NCBI GenBank assembly: GCA_025201765.1
Contig: MU623340.1
Span: 682,001-746,000, forward strand
Direction of reading: 5' to 3'
From: Daldinia sp. FL1419
Lineage: Eukaryota > Ascomycota > Sordariomycetes > Xylariales > Hypoxylaceae
Length of the DNA stretch: 64,000 bases
The first letter of the stretch is position 1. Every line of letters begins with the position of its first letter. Of this stretch, positions 35,516-45,817 are shown piece after piece. A program made the translations under genes and the position numbers. The notes beneath the pieces were generated by a model. It was not told the DNA's origin. It made no database searches and worked only from the letters and a program-made list of their open reading frames with translations.

Positions 35516-36411
35516 CTATTGCTTCGCCGGCACGGTCTTGATCTGGAAGGCGGCGCCGGGAAGCTCGTTGGTCTCGGCTTGGACGGTGGCGGCTATGCCC
35601 ATGGCGGCGAGGGCGCCGCGGATGATGCCGCAGGGGAACCAGAGGAACTGGGTGGTTTGTTAGCTTTGGATACTTGTAATCGCGATATATATATATATAT
35701 TTATACGTATAGTTATACATATATACGACGAGAGACGAAAGGAAAAAAAAAAAGATAGCAACAAGTAGGAAGGGTAATATAGGGTGAGATGTAAGCGCAA
35801 ACAACAACAACAACAACAAGAAGCAAAAGCACTCACGGGTTGCGCCCTAACGACGGCGTGACCGCCCGCGTCGGCGCTCATGCGGGAGAGGGGACGAAAG
35901 GCGTTGTCGGTGAGGACGTAGACGCCGCGGTGGTTAGTCTTTAGGTTGTCGACTTGTTTCTTGAAGACGAGCATCCAGAGGTCCTTGCAGATGAATTTTA
36001 TGGCGTCGAGAGTATCGTTGAAGCGGGGGCGGTCGCGGGAGAAGCTGGGAGACGTTTTAGTCTTGAAGGCAGTAAGGGGGTAGATAGGTGAGCAGGTGGT
36101 AGAAGGAGAGAAACCTACCGCTCGACGAGCCCCAGGCCAACTCTATACCCCAACCCGTCCAGCCTGAAGAAAACCGCATCCCGCTCCTCGTCCTCGTCTA
36201 ATTTACCCTGCGCCTCCCCGGCAACCGCGGCCCCGTCTTCCCCAGCGCTATCCGCAGCGGTGCCCGCGTCCGGCGCATCCAACTCGTTCGCCACACGGTA
36301 CGCCATGGGCACCAGCTCGATCATCAGGAAGTCCAGACACGAGGTGCTGAGGAACGAGGCGCTTGGATCCGAGGCGTTGAAGGGCGGGAGGGGTTGGTCG
36401 AAGGAGGACAT
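35516..36411 (-). CDS. TRS33: TRAPP complex subunit Trs33 (Bet3 family)
   Basis: Core subunit of the TRAPP tethering/exchange complexes that activate Rab1/Ypt1 at the Golgi. Exons 36411-36119, 36044-35837 and 35647-35516 give 210 aa; introns of 74 and 189 nt keep frame. The N-terminal helix reads SFLSTSCLDFLMIELVPMAY. An acidic, Ala-rich insert follows (about residues 42-80; GTAADSAGEDGAAVAGEAQG), longer than in yeast. Then come RLDGLGYRVGLGLVERFSRD, DTLDAIKFICKDLWMLVFKK, TNHRGVYVLTDNAFRP and FLWFPCGIIRGALAAMG with terminal FQIKTV, all standard for the Trs33/TRAPPC6 branch. The second intron contains TA and CAA microsatellites. Confidence 0.93.
35685..35820 (+). repeat. TA and CAA microsatellites inside TRS33 intron 2
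   Basis: TA dinucleotides cluster at about 35686-35700 and a (CAA)6 run lies at about 35800-35818, both within the 189-nt second intron. Confidence 0.8.
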
Positions 36412-37594
36412 GGCGGGCTCGATTTCGTCAGGATTTATATAGGCGGGTTTTCTTGCTGTGGCGTTTTATTGTCTTTATTGGTTTGTTGGTGCTCCTATGT
36501 GGTCGCAATGGTGGTGGTATTCTCCTCCTTGGAATTATATCCTCCTACTCGTGGTATGTATAGGTGCGTATACGTCAACGTAGGCGTAGTCAGATGCGAA
36601 TCCTGATCCTCGTAATATTCAAGACGATCCTCCGTAGCGCATTAACAATTCAATAGCATATATGCAATCTAATCGTCGTAGTAAGTGCTCTATACTCCAA
36701 TATCCGCAAGGGGAGTTGTCGTAATCTCGTTATCCGACTCGTGGTACGTAGATGAATGGTTGTAGTTGTAGTTGTAGTTGTAGCAGCTGTAGCTTAGAGG
36801 CCCGAGGCTGAGAATAGTGGGACGGGCAGGGCTGAAAGCTGCTAAGTTTCCGACGTTAGCTGCGTCGCGTAGCAGTAAATTAGCGGTAGGTTCCTGCTTA
36901 GCGGACACTACCTGACCCATCCAAGACTGCTTATATGCATAAACTCTACATACTTATCAATTCAAGCACTTCGTACAAGGTATTAATTATCACACGACAA
37001 TACGAAGCCCTATACAGATACGCAAACAAAACATCAAGAGGCAACTTGCATTTGTAACATTTCAATGCATTGGTTTTTGATTCTTCACTTCTCCATCATG
37101 TTACCGGTAAATACCACGCGACTCATCGACTTCAACCGCTTCGCTTTGGCCCTCTTGATAGCAACTCCAGCCGTGTATAGCCTCCTAAAGCAATAGGTAT
37201 TTCCGTCCCTAACGCCGACGTGACTGTCTCTTCCCTACCCCTATCATTCCTGTACCTTGCTTGCACAAGGACACGTCCATATTCTATGTACAGAGAGAAG
37301 TAGGGACGGGCAGGCAATAAATAAAAGAAGGATAATAATACTAATAAGGCACCGCATCGAACTTTCGATAATGCCGAATTCCATGTCGCAATGATATGCT
37401 TTTCATGAACATATCGTAATATCTGCCGTCGCAAAAACAGCGCCCGCCCGCTTTGTACAAGTGCTAAGCCCCTAATGCTAGCCAACTCCCTAATCTCGCA
37501 GAAGCACCTCCGTCCGTTCTTTGATGAATTCCATCGTCTCATCTTGTAATAGATCCACTGGACCGCGCAACTTTCGCGAGCTGGATATATGTCC
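36412..37594. other. Spacer between TRS33 start and SIZ gene end
   Basis: TRS33 promoter plus the SIZ 3' region. It has a TTGTAG repeat at 36759-36783 and no supported gene. Confidence 0.4.
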
Positions 37595-39939
37595 CTAATA
37601 AGCATTATATGCAGAAGGGAAGCTCAGGCCGTTAGTAGGTCCCAAGTTTTGACGCTTCGGAGGACGAACGATTGGCTCGTCATCCTCGTCGCTGCTGAGG
37701 GTAAGATCGATAACTTCTGTTGGCCGTTTGCTGCTCCCCGACCTTTGCGTATTCGGTGTCTCGCGAAGGCCGCCGTTAGGCGTTCCACCACCAGGCAAGG
37801 AACGATTCGGCGTGCTCAACGCATTCCTCACATTGCCCACAGACCCACCGGCGGCGCTGTTTCCGAAACCGTGCGTGTCGGAGAGAATTGATATATCGTC
37901 ATCGTCTTCTATCTTGGTGTTGTTAGGAGGCCGAGATCGTGTTGGCTCTGGCTCTTCCGACTTTATTCTCCATTGGCCATCTGGTTCAATGGTAACTTGC
38001 TCGCATGAGTCTGGCGTGTTCTCCAAAACCTCCTGGACGTATTCGTCTATTGCTAGAGTCTCAAAGGGTGCAGATTTAGAGCAGACTGGACAGCTCCAGG
38101 TCGGGCCTTGTTCCTGGAGTTGCATAAATGAATTCGCGTCAAAACACTGGATATGGTTACATGTCATTCCTCGACAAGGGACTTTCAGTCTAGCGTAGCT
38201 AAGCGGGCACTTTAACGACAGGTTCTGGGAAGTTGCCACTACATCCGGGTCGTTGGCCTTTTTCGATACTAGAAACAAGTCAGTATACGATTTCACATCA
38301 GAGTCAACTCATATCGTACTCTCGCGAATTACCGAGTCTTTAGATATCTTCTTGGCCTTGATCCTCGTAACCAGCTCGTCGATTGGGTGTGTTTTGCAGA
38401 CATACAAGGCAAGATAGAATTTCTGTTCATACGCCGTTAGCGTGAGATATAGAACGGATAGAGATACCACTTGGCCCCCAGGGTCCGGCTCACTTGAGTC
38501 CCTCTTGAGCCTTTAGGCTTCCGTACCTTAGTAGTCAGCGCATAGGTGAACTCGACTTTGTTCGTATAGTTGGTCTGCTTCAGTCTTAGAAAGGGTGTAA
38601 TGTCAACCGGATGGGTTGATCCTGGTTTATTCTTGAGGCCTCGAAGATTGTGCTTCACGTCATCATCATTGACTTTAACTTCGGACTGGTGAGGAAACTG
38701 GATATCCTGCAGTCCCATACTTTCACTTCCGCAAAATACCATGAGCTTCGTGGATGAGTAGGTGGCGCAACGTGCGAGATCCGGGTACTCGCTAGCCTTT
38801 AGAGTAATGGTGATGGAATTTCGGTGGTTGTTCATGACTGAGACGGAATCGTCAGTCAAGTTAATAAGAGGGCTATCAAACGTGTTTATAGGAGCATCTT
38901 ACCGGGACACGTGTGAAGTGGGCCTATCCTCTTTTCGATGGTATAAAAAGGAGTATTCTTGAATATAGTATCTGAGTGAGGTGGCCTAGAAGGGACGGGA
39001 AATCCAGCGCCACTCGTGGCAACACCGGCGCCGTTGCTATAGCCGTAACTCGGTTGGGGCATAGTGGGACCTGTTGGTTGGTATGAGCCATGATGGTTAT
39101 AATAGGGATTGCGACCCTGAGGCTGTACGCCCAGACTGGACGGAGGAGCCATACTCTGTTGACCAGAGTTCCCCCCTCGTATATTTAATATCGTCTCGCG
39201 TATCGCGTTATAATTCGCAGGATCGGACTGGTAGTTTTCGTGAAGTGCTATAACGTACGTGTTAGTCAACGGCCGAATACGTCGTTTGGAGACACGAATA
39301 ATAAAAATGGGGGGACCGCAGAGAGTAATATAAGTAGTAGAAGGAGAGGAAGAAGTAGAAGAAGTAGAAGAAGAAGATTAGGCAGAGGTGGAGGAAGTAA
39401 TGGCAACAGGGATCGATACGACGAGAGTATGAAACTGTATATTGAGAGAGATAGAGGGAGAGGGTTCGCGACGGATGAGAACAATGAAGCTCTCATATCT
39501 TATTTGCTGCCTTGGGGACCAACTTGGACCACATTCTATGCCAACGTATTCGGAAATATCTTGAGACCACGCATCACCATTTCTTATAAAGCCTTGTGTA
39601 GGTAGGGAGGTAGAGAGGTGGGGAGGTAGGGCAGGTAGACGGGGAATATATCATCATCAACATCAACAACATCATCAACATCACCATTATCATCATCCTC
39701 TTCTTCTTCTCCATCATCATCATCTCCTTCTTCCTCTCCTTCTTCCTCTTCCTCTGCCTCTTCCTCTTCGTCTTTTTTTTTTTTTTTCTTTACTAACCAT
39801 TCTTGATGCGATTCTGTAAATCAGCCTTGACCCCACTTGTTCTCAATCCATGGGATGAACAGATGTGTTGTAACTGTTTATTAAGCAAAGTGGATATGAT
39901 TCGCTCGAGGGATCGAGTATCGCTGTTATTTGACGACAT
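37595..39939 (-). CDS. SIZ1: SIZ/PIAS-type SUMO E3 ligase
   Basis: Nuclear E3 ligase that helps transfer SUMO from Ubc9 to substrates. Exons 39939-39798, 39247-38903, 38837-38527, 38422-38320 and 38268-37595 give 524 aa; all phases agree. Exon 1 encodes a SAP-like DNA-binding helix pair (LLNKQLQHICSSHGLRTSGV, residues 19-38). The PINIT domain covers about residues 140-300 (FKNTPFYTIEKRIGPLHTCP, RNSITITLKASEYPDLARCA). The SP-RING follows at 321-363: CPLSYARLKVPCRGMTCNHI, QCFD, then SCPVCSK. A SUMO-interacting motif VIDLT (486-490) precedes an acidic run. The first intron is 550 nt and repeat-rich, about ten times the local norm. It resembles fission-yeast Pli1 and budding-yeast Siz1; the orthologue cannot be decided here. 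Confidence 0.93.
39340..39795. repeat. Low-complexity tracts in SIZ intron 1
   Basis: The 550-nt intron (39248-39797) holds an AGAAG-rich tract at about 39340-39385, a CATCAACA/CATCAT tract at 39650-39725 and a CTTCCTCTTC tract running to a T15-like run near 39774-39787. Confidence 0.85.
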
Positions 39940-41223
39940 GATTGCTACTTCTTTTTCTTTTTTCTAGCGTGCTACCGTCTAGCAAGGCAGTTAAGATGGT
40001 TAAGGCAGTCGCAGTCGCAGTTGCACGTTACCCAAACGAGCCGCCTCATGAGGAAGGCTCGAAGGCTCGAAATGTTGTGCTTTAGAGACGGAAGGATGTA
40101 CTAAATCCGTACCAACTTTCGTACCAACTTTTTTTTTTCTTCGGGGTACTTCTTGTACCGAATAAGGTTCGCTATAAGGCTGGCCAAACCGTGTTCGACT
40201 TCCCCCGGGCCCCAGGTGCTAGGTGCCCCTATGTATGTATGTAGGTAGGTTATGCTAGTAGGTAATGCCGCGTATGCGTGAAGAGGTACCTAGCGTACTG
40301 CGATTTTCGATTTTTCTTACGCACGACAAATCGCGCCCGCGCCAGCAAAAAATAAAATAAAAAATAAAAAAAATAAAAAGGTCACGCCCCAAGTTACCCT
40401 AGTTCCAAGTTCAACACAAGTAACCCAGGTGTAACTCGGAGTTACCTATACCGTCTAAAGTTATCAAGTCGATATTGCTGTTATCGCTACCCCAAAGATT
40501 GTTAATTGCTATTCCAGCAACAAGCGAAATCGATGCGAAATCGGGTCGGGGTAAGGTTGGGTCTATTCGACAAAATAATGCAGAGTGAAATGTCAGCTTC
40601 AGCAGAAAGGTTTGGCAACAGGGAAAAAAAAAAGGGACGGGGCTTTTGGAGGTGCTTGCGACGTATTCGGAGGCTGATAACTAAGGTATCGCTTCCATTT
40701 ATATTGAAAGAAAATTCACCGCCTACCGCATTAAGCATAGATAGGTGAGGTGACCTTAAGTACATGTTAAGCCTAGGTACATAATTCAGGTACTTTACCT
40801 AAAGTAATTATGTACATTAAGCAAGTCTTCTAAGTACATAGCGTACCTAAATGTAGTACACGCATCCCGCTACCCTTGTTAACCTTGTGCTGCCTGTGCT
40901 AGGTAGCTTTTGTCTTAGCGGGATCTACGGCAAGGCTTAATCTATCGCCCCACCGAGTTTACCAACTGTGTGGAGCATTCAAACCAGTCTAAATATTTTT
41001 TTTTTTTTTCCCTTTTCTATTCAATTGCTGAATTTGCCTTCGATAATACGGTTGTATAAGCTCAAATATCTACAGTACCAAGTATGCTCCCTCCCACAAG
41101 CGGTGATTCAACACTTTATACTAATTGATACCTGTAAAGTTTCCCAACCCCATTTCCAAAGAAGAAAAAAAATCTTGGTTAATCTACTACCAATCAATCC
41201 CAACTTTCGATACCGTCCTAGCC
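39940..41223. promoter_or_regulatory. Divergent region SIZ1 / LLP-like gene
   Basis: 1.3 kb between two outward genes. It has an A/T tract of AAATAAAA repeats at 40347-40380, dispersed GTACCTA motifs at 40768-40860 and T-rich runs close to the 41224 start. No other gene is seen. Confidence 0.45.
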
Positions 41224-41642
41224 ATGGCGAAAAGTTCCCGCTCCAGCACGCGCAAGGCCAACAACCAGCGCTTAAAGGCCAAAGTCTTTGGTCCCGTCGA
41301 AGCAGCCCGAGCTGAGCGTTTGTCTGCCAAGCTTATCGAATTAGCTGCGCAGCCCAAACCTCAGTCGGATGAGGCCGAAATGAAGATTGCGGACGGTGCT
41401 GAGGACGTTGTTAAGGAGGAAGACGCTGCCGCAACGGCAGATGCCGATAACAGTAAGCACCAATCGCGAACCGTATAACATATTCTATCATATCTAACAT
41501 TGGCCTCGTAGCAATGGACGTCGATAGCGCTAAGCCCGCGTCGAGCAAACGTAGTGACAAGAAGCGCATCGAGAAGCGGAGGAAGACCAGCAAGATCGTT
41601 TTCCCCAAGTACGGCGACAAGAAGAAGACGAAGAAGCGCTAG
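41224..41642 (+). CDS. Llp/DUF2423-like nucleolar protein
   Basis: Small basic protein of the DUF2423 (LLPH-like) family, linked to ribosome biogenesis. Exons 41224-41452 and 41512-41642 give 119 aa; the 59-nt intron has a TCTAACATT branch and keeps frame. The N-terminus MAKSSRSSTRKANNQRLKAK is the signature block, followed by VFGPVEAARAERLSAKLIEL. An acidic middle separates it from the Lys/Arg-rich end (KKRIEKRRKTSKIVFPKYGD then KKKTKKR), a likely nucleolar signal. Its 3' end is only 127 bp from the converging SWC2 gene. Confidence 0.88.
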
Positions 41643-41769
41643 ATGCGACACATATCACGAGGACAAGCTCAAGGCGAATTGCATTGTTAGGCGTTTGGTT
41701 GCATTTGGTAGTACGTAGGTATATCTAGGTCTATACTTGATTCCCACAATGATACCCCTCCTGGAGATA

Positions 41770-44553
41770 TCACGTTCTACCATTCTCACGATCCCCTGTC
41801 GATACAGGCGTTGCATTCGTAGCCGGTACCGTCATAGTGGGTATTGTAGCTGATATCGGAGCTGGAGGGGCCAGAGAAACCGGAGGAGCTAAGGAAGTTG
41901 CTTCCGTGCCTACATGTGGAATCGCCGGGGGCATGATAGGACCAAGACTAGATTTAGAAGCTGTAGCCAATGCGTTAACCTGGGCAAGTGGTGGAGCCAA
42001 ACCTGAAGCCGGAGTTGAAGATGGAGTGGCTGGAGTGATTGGAGGGACTGAAACTTGAGTCTCTGTCGTAGGCGGATTTGGTGTAGCATTTACTGGAGAT
42101 ACTACATTCGTAATAGCAGCTGGTTCCTTTGGCTCAGTAGATACAACTGGCGTAACTGGTGTAGCCGGCGTAGTTGGCGTGACCGGGACAGTATTTTTGC
42201 TCGGCTCTAAGGCAGGGGCATCTTCCTTGGGTCCTTCAGGGGTATCTTTTTTCGTTTCCGGTCCCGGTGCATCTGGGTCCAAAAACCGAGCCGGCACTCC
42301 AGTCGCCGCATAAGATCCGCTGCCCATCCACGCACCCGCCAAGCGACTCCATCTATACTCACCACGCCATAGTTTCTGTATCTCCCGGAATGCATAAGCA
42401 TTATAATACGGCAGTCCAGTCTTGGGATCTTTATAACGTGCCGGGTGATTGGTGATGACACAACGAGGGGTCGGCATCGGTTCTGTATGTCTTTAATGTC
42501 TGGAAATGAGATACGCCGCAATGGGAAACAACTTACTGCTTAGCTTTGCCATGTCTTTGCCGAACAGAATCTGGTTCTGTACGGCCTTCTCCTTTATGGC
42601 GTTCTCGTTGAAATTCTGTAGGATAATACAGTTTCGTGTGGCTTTACCATTAGCTGGAGGCGATGGCGGGGGTGGGGGAGGGGCTTCCTTTTCTTTATGT
42701 TGATATCCCCGGGCGTTAGCTCTGGAAGATTTAGCAGTACTGAGAGGAGTTTTAGGGGTATATCGAGCCGCTGGAGTAAATTTCTGTGTTGGTGTCCGCA
42801 TAGGCGTTTGAACGGGGGTATGAGGTAGCGTTGAGGTGGATATAGAAGCAGGCGGAGTAGGCGCAGGCGTAGGTGTAGTCCTAGGCATGCGTACAGGAGA
42901 CGGCGCAGGCTGTGTTAATGGTTGAATAGGGTGAGTTGGGGGGGCCGATAGGGGAGGAGGGCAAGCTCCCGCCTGAGGCATAGAAAGAGGCGATTGTCTT
43001 TGAGTCGTATTGGGGGGTGCGAGGACGGTTGAATGGTTGGTAGTATTAGGGGTAGAGTGATATCCCAATATCGGCATAGACAGACCACCCTGAGTAACTC
43101 CCGCTGGTGGAGCTAAGAAACTGTTGGAAGGAGGTTTCAGTTCCGGGGGTTTCATTAGTTGTGACGGCTGAGGGGGCGCGAATACACTAGTAGTGTAGAT
43201 GCCCATTGCCGGAGGCCGCATACTAGGGGGCTTCATCTCCGGAGCTTTGGGTTCCTGAGGTTTGGGTAACGGTTCACCCGGACCCGTTGTCGGAGGCGGA
43301 GGCGGAGGTAGAAGTGGAGGTATTGTATCTTTGGGGGATGGGTCTGGCGCAACTAAAGGCACGTTAGAAACTACAGCTAGTGTTGTCTGAGCTGGAGACT
43401 CTTCACTTTCTAAGATAGGCTCTTTAGGGACTATAGGACTCGACGCTTTTCCATCTTTAGCTCCGTCTTCTTTCGTTTTTGGAATCTCAGTTGAAGCTGG
43501 CTGCGGTTCTTTATTTTCCACCTTGTCCACATTGGCTTGTCCAGAGTCTTTGGGTTTATCGTGTTCTTCTGTGTTCGAAGGATCCGGCTCTTCTTGACCC
43601 GCGACGGAAGCTCGTTTCTTCTTGGCTGGCTTTTCTTCGATGGTGACGATTTTACCAACGCGCTTTAACTTGCCATCAACCCATTCGCCAACCCCGCTCC
43701 AGAAAGTGACTACAGGACCATCAAGAGTGCGGTTATTTAAGGCCGCCAACTTGGCTCTCCGCTCTTCCTCCCGCTGCTTCTCAGCCTCTTCCCAACGGTT
43801 CAAGCTTTTTGAGTTTTTTTTTTCCACGATGGCAGCTTCGGCTAGCCTTTGAGCCTGTGTCATGGGGGGTTTCTTCAAAGCTTCCATCCTCTTAGCTTTC
43901 TTCTCCATAGCTTCGACTTGCTTAAGACGTTTCACTTCACGTTCTATCATCTGTTGATGCAGCTGCTCTTTGCTGAGCATCGTCGTCTCTCGTTTTGAAG
44001 CTCGTGTGGGCATGTCTGCTGGTGAAGGTAGCCAGCTTGTCCTTTCGGATTTCTTCTTGGGTCTCAGCTTCGGTTCGGGTGCGGTCGAGCTTCCTGAAGG
44101 TGTGGGCGCAATCTTGACTTTCTTGCGAAACTTCATGGGAATCGCTTCTTGTGCTTTTCGTTTTCTTGCCGCTTGTCTACTCTCGCGCGCTCGCTTTTCT
44201 AGCTCCTTCTCCCCCTCTAATTCGTCAGCGTTCTCTTGCGCATCCTCGTCATCCGATGACGAGTCCATCTGTACGTCAGAGCCGTCATCCTCAACATCGG
44301 TAAATCCTGCATCATCTTCATCTTCGGCAAAGAGGAGCTCAAGTTCATCGTCGGGTTCTTCAGCCGCTATCATAGATTTCATGCGGTTGCCGGCAGTTGA
44401 TCGTTTTTCTCGGCCTGTCGCGAGCCATTCGATCTGTGGCGGGGACTCATTCTCGTCACCAGAGCCTTCGTCCCCGCTGCTCAGGTCCGTTTTGTCCAGG
44501 TCTAAATCATTGTCGCTTGTTTGCGCGTGTTGCTCATCCTCTCCGTCCGCCAT
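41770..44553 (-). CDS. SWC2: SWR1 complex subunit Vps72/Swc2 (YL1)
   Basis: Chaperone-like subunit that binds H2A.Z-H2B for the SWR1 chromatin remodeler. Exons 44553-42537 and 42482-41770 give 909 aa; the 54-nt intron keeps frame (A|AA, KLSKPMPTPRC). The N-terminus is the acidic YL1 region (DDELELLFAEDEDDAGFTDV), followed by a basic coiled stretch and TFWSGVGEWVDGK. A very long Pro-rich segment with LAPP/MKPP repeats follows (about residues 380-650). The YL1_C domain starts at about 676 with PRCVITNHPARYKDPKTGLP then YYNAYAFREIQKL. A Pro/Ala/Thr-rich tail of about 180 residues completes it. The protein is longer than the yeast one because of the proline regions. It converges on the LLP-like gene. 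Confidence 0.93.
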
Positions 44554-45817
44554 TTTGGGGAGGCTTAATAGTTGACAATCCTGATGCCAGGTTTACTATC
44601 TACACATAATATACCATGTCTTTTCGCATCTCGCAGCCGACTTCGTTAAAGATTCGTCGTGCAAACGTCGTGTTAATTGTCGTAAAATGAGGCGTTAAAT
44701 CGGTGCTACCAAACGTGGAAATTTAGAAATTATGTATGTACATAGAAGAAATATGGTAGAAGGTAAAAGGTAAAAAATAGAATCATTCGCGTCCTTACCT
44801 TTTTTTTTATTACAGGGATCCCTCTCACCATTAGGACGTCATGATCGTTTAAGTTGCTTGGTGTTATGTAATTTACTAGCGGGGTTTATACAGCAACTCG
44901 GTATTAGAATATACCCCTATATCAAATATCCCTTTAGGTACGAGGTAACTGAAGACTTCACTTCCTGATATCAACTCGTTTATAATATGATGATATTCTT
45001 CTCTACAGTATACTATCCTAATGTTCTTAAGATAATCGTAAACATATCTTTCTTACCGTCATCAGGCCAACCATAGCATCACCCCGTACTGGTTTATAAA
45101 TAGTTCCGCCACTCTCCAAGCCATTCTCCCATCATATGAAGCGTAGCGTCGACTCCTCATGTGCCATATCCATGATCTTCCCGATAGATAGATCCTATTA
45201 TCTTCCCACTAAAAGCGAAGTTAGTTCTAGTCGTAATCAAAAGAGTCTCCTCCGAACACGCCGGGAAGCTTCATCACCGGAGCAGTCACCCCGTTCCCAG
45301 TTACACGTTGGTGTAGAGGTCGAATTTAATGGCGGCGTGACCCGAACTGTACCGCCTTTTTCTATACCGATGACTGCTTTGATTCCGGTAGGACTGGCGC
45401 TAGTAGACCAGCTTCGAGGAGTCGTGATATCCGGAGACTCGATGGGGTCCTTGAGTGCTATACACATTTACCAATAATCAGTACATTTAAGTCAACTCTA
45501 ATTATAGGGGCATACCAAATGTTTGCGTATTATTCCTAGTAACATTAGACTCTCTATAAAAATATCAGCAGCGAATCTCGGGTAGATAATATTAAGATAG
45601 AGGGGTTAACTAACGGCGTATCTTGTTTGGAGGACGGTTTATCAGAGTATATTGGGAATGAGCAACCATCCGAAGGGTTTAACATGATCATAAAATAGCG
45701 TTCTCCTCTCGCCACTCTCGATTCACAGGATCCAGACGTAAAGGAGGTTTCTACCATCTTACAACTGCTTGGTCGATTGCCACGTTGGTTGAAACACGAC
45801 GTCCGGGAGAGAACTGT
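44554..45817. other. Spacer between SWC2 and the GHKL-like gene
   Basis: AT-rich 1.3 kb. It includes the SWC2 promoter and the 3' region of the next minus-strand gene. Short frames here are not convincing as genes, but an extra 3' exon of the GHKL-like gene may lie at 45751-45813. Confidence 0.35.

Noticed and set aside
42506..44575. Several long plus-strand frames opposite SWC2
   Set aside because: They are complements of the biased Pro/Glu/Lys codons of SWC2.
45136..45477. 113-codon plus-strand frame
   Set aside because: Ser/Arg-rich without conserved motif; not supported by neighbouring exons.
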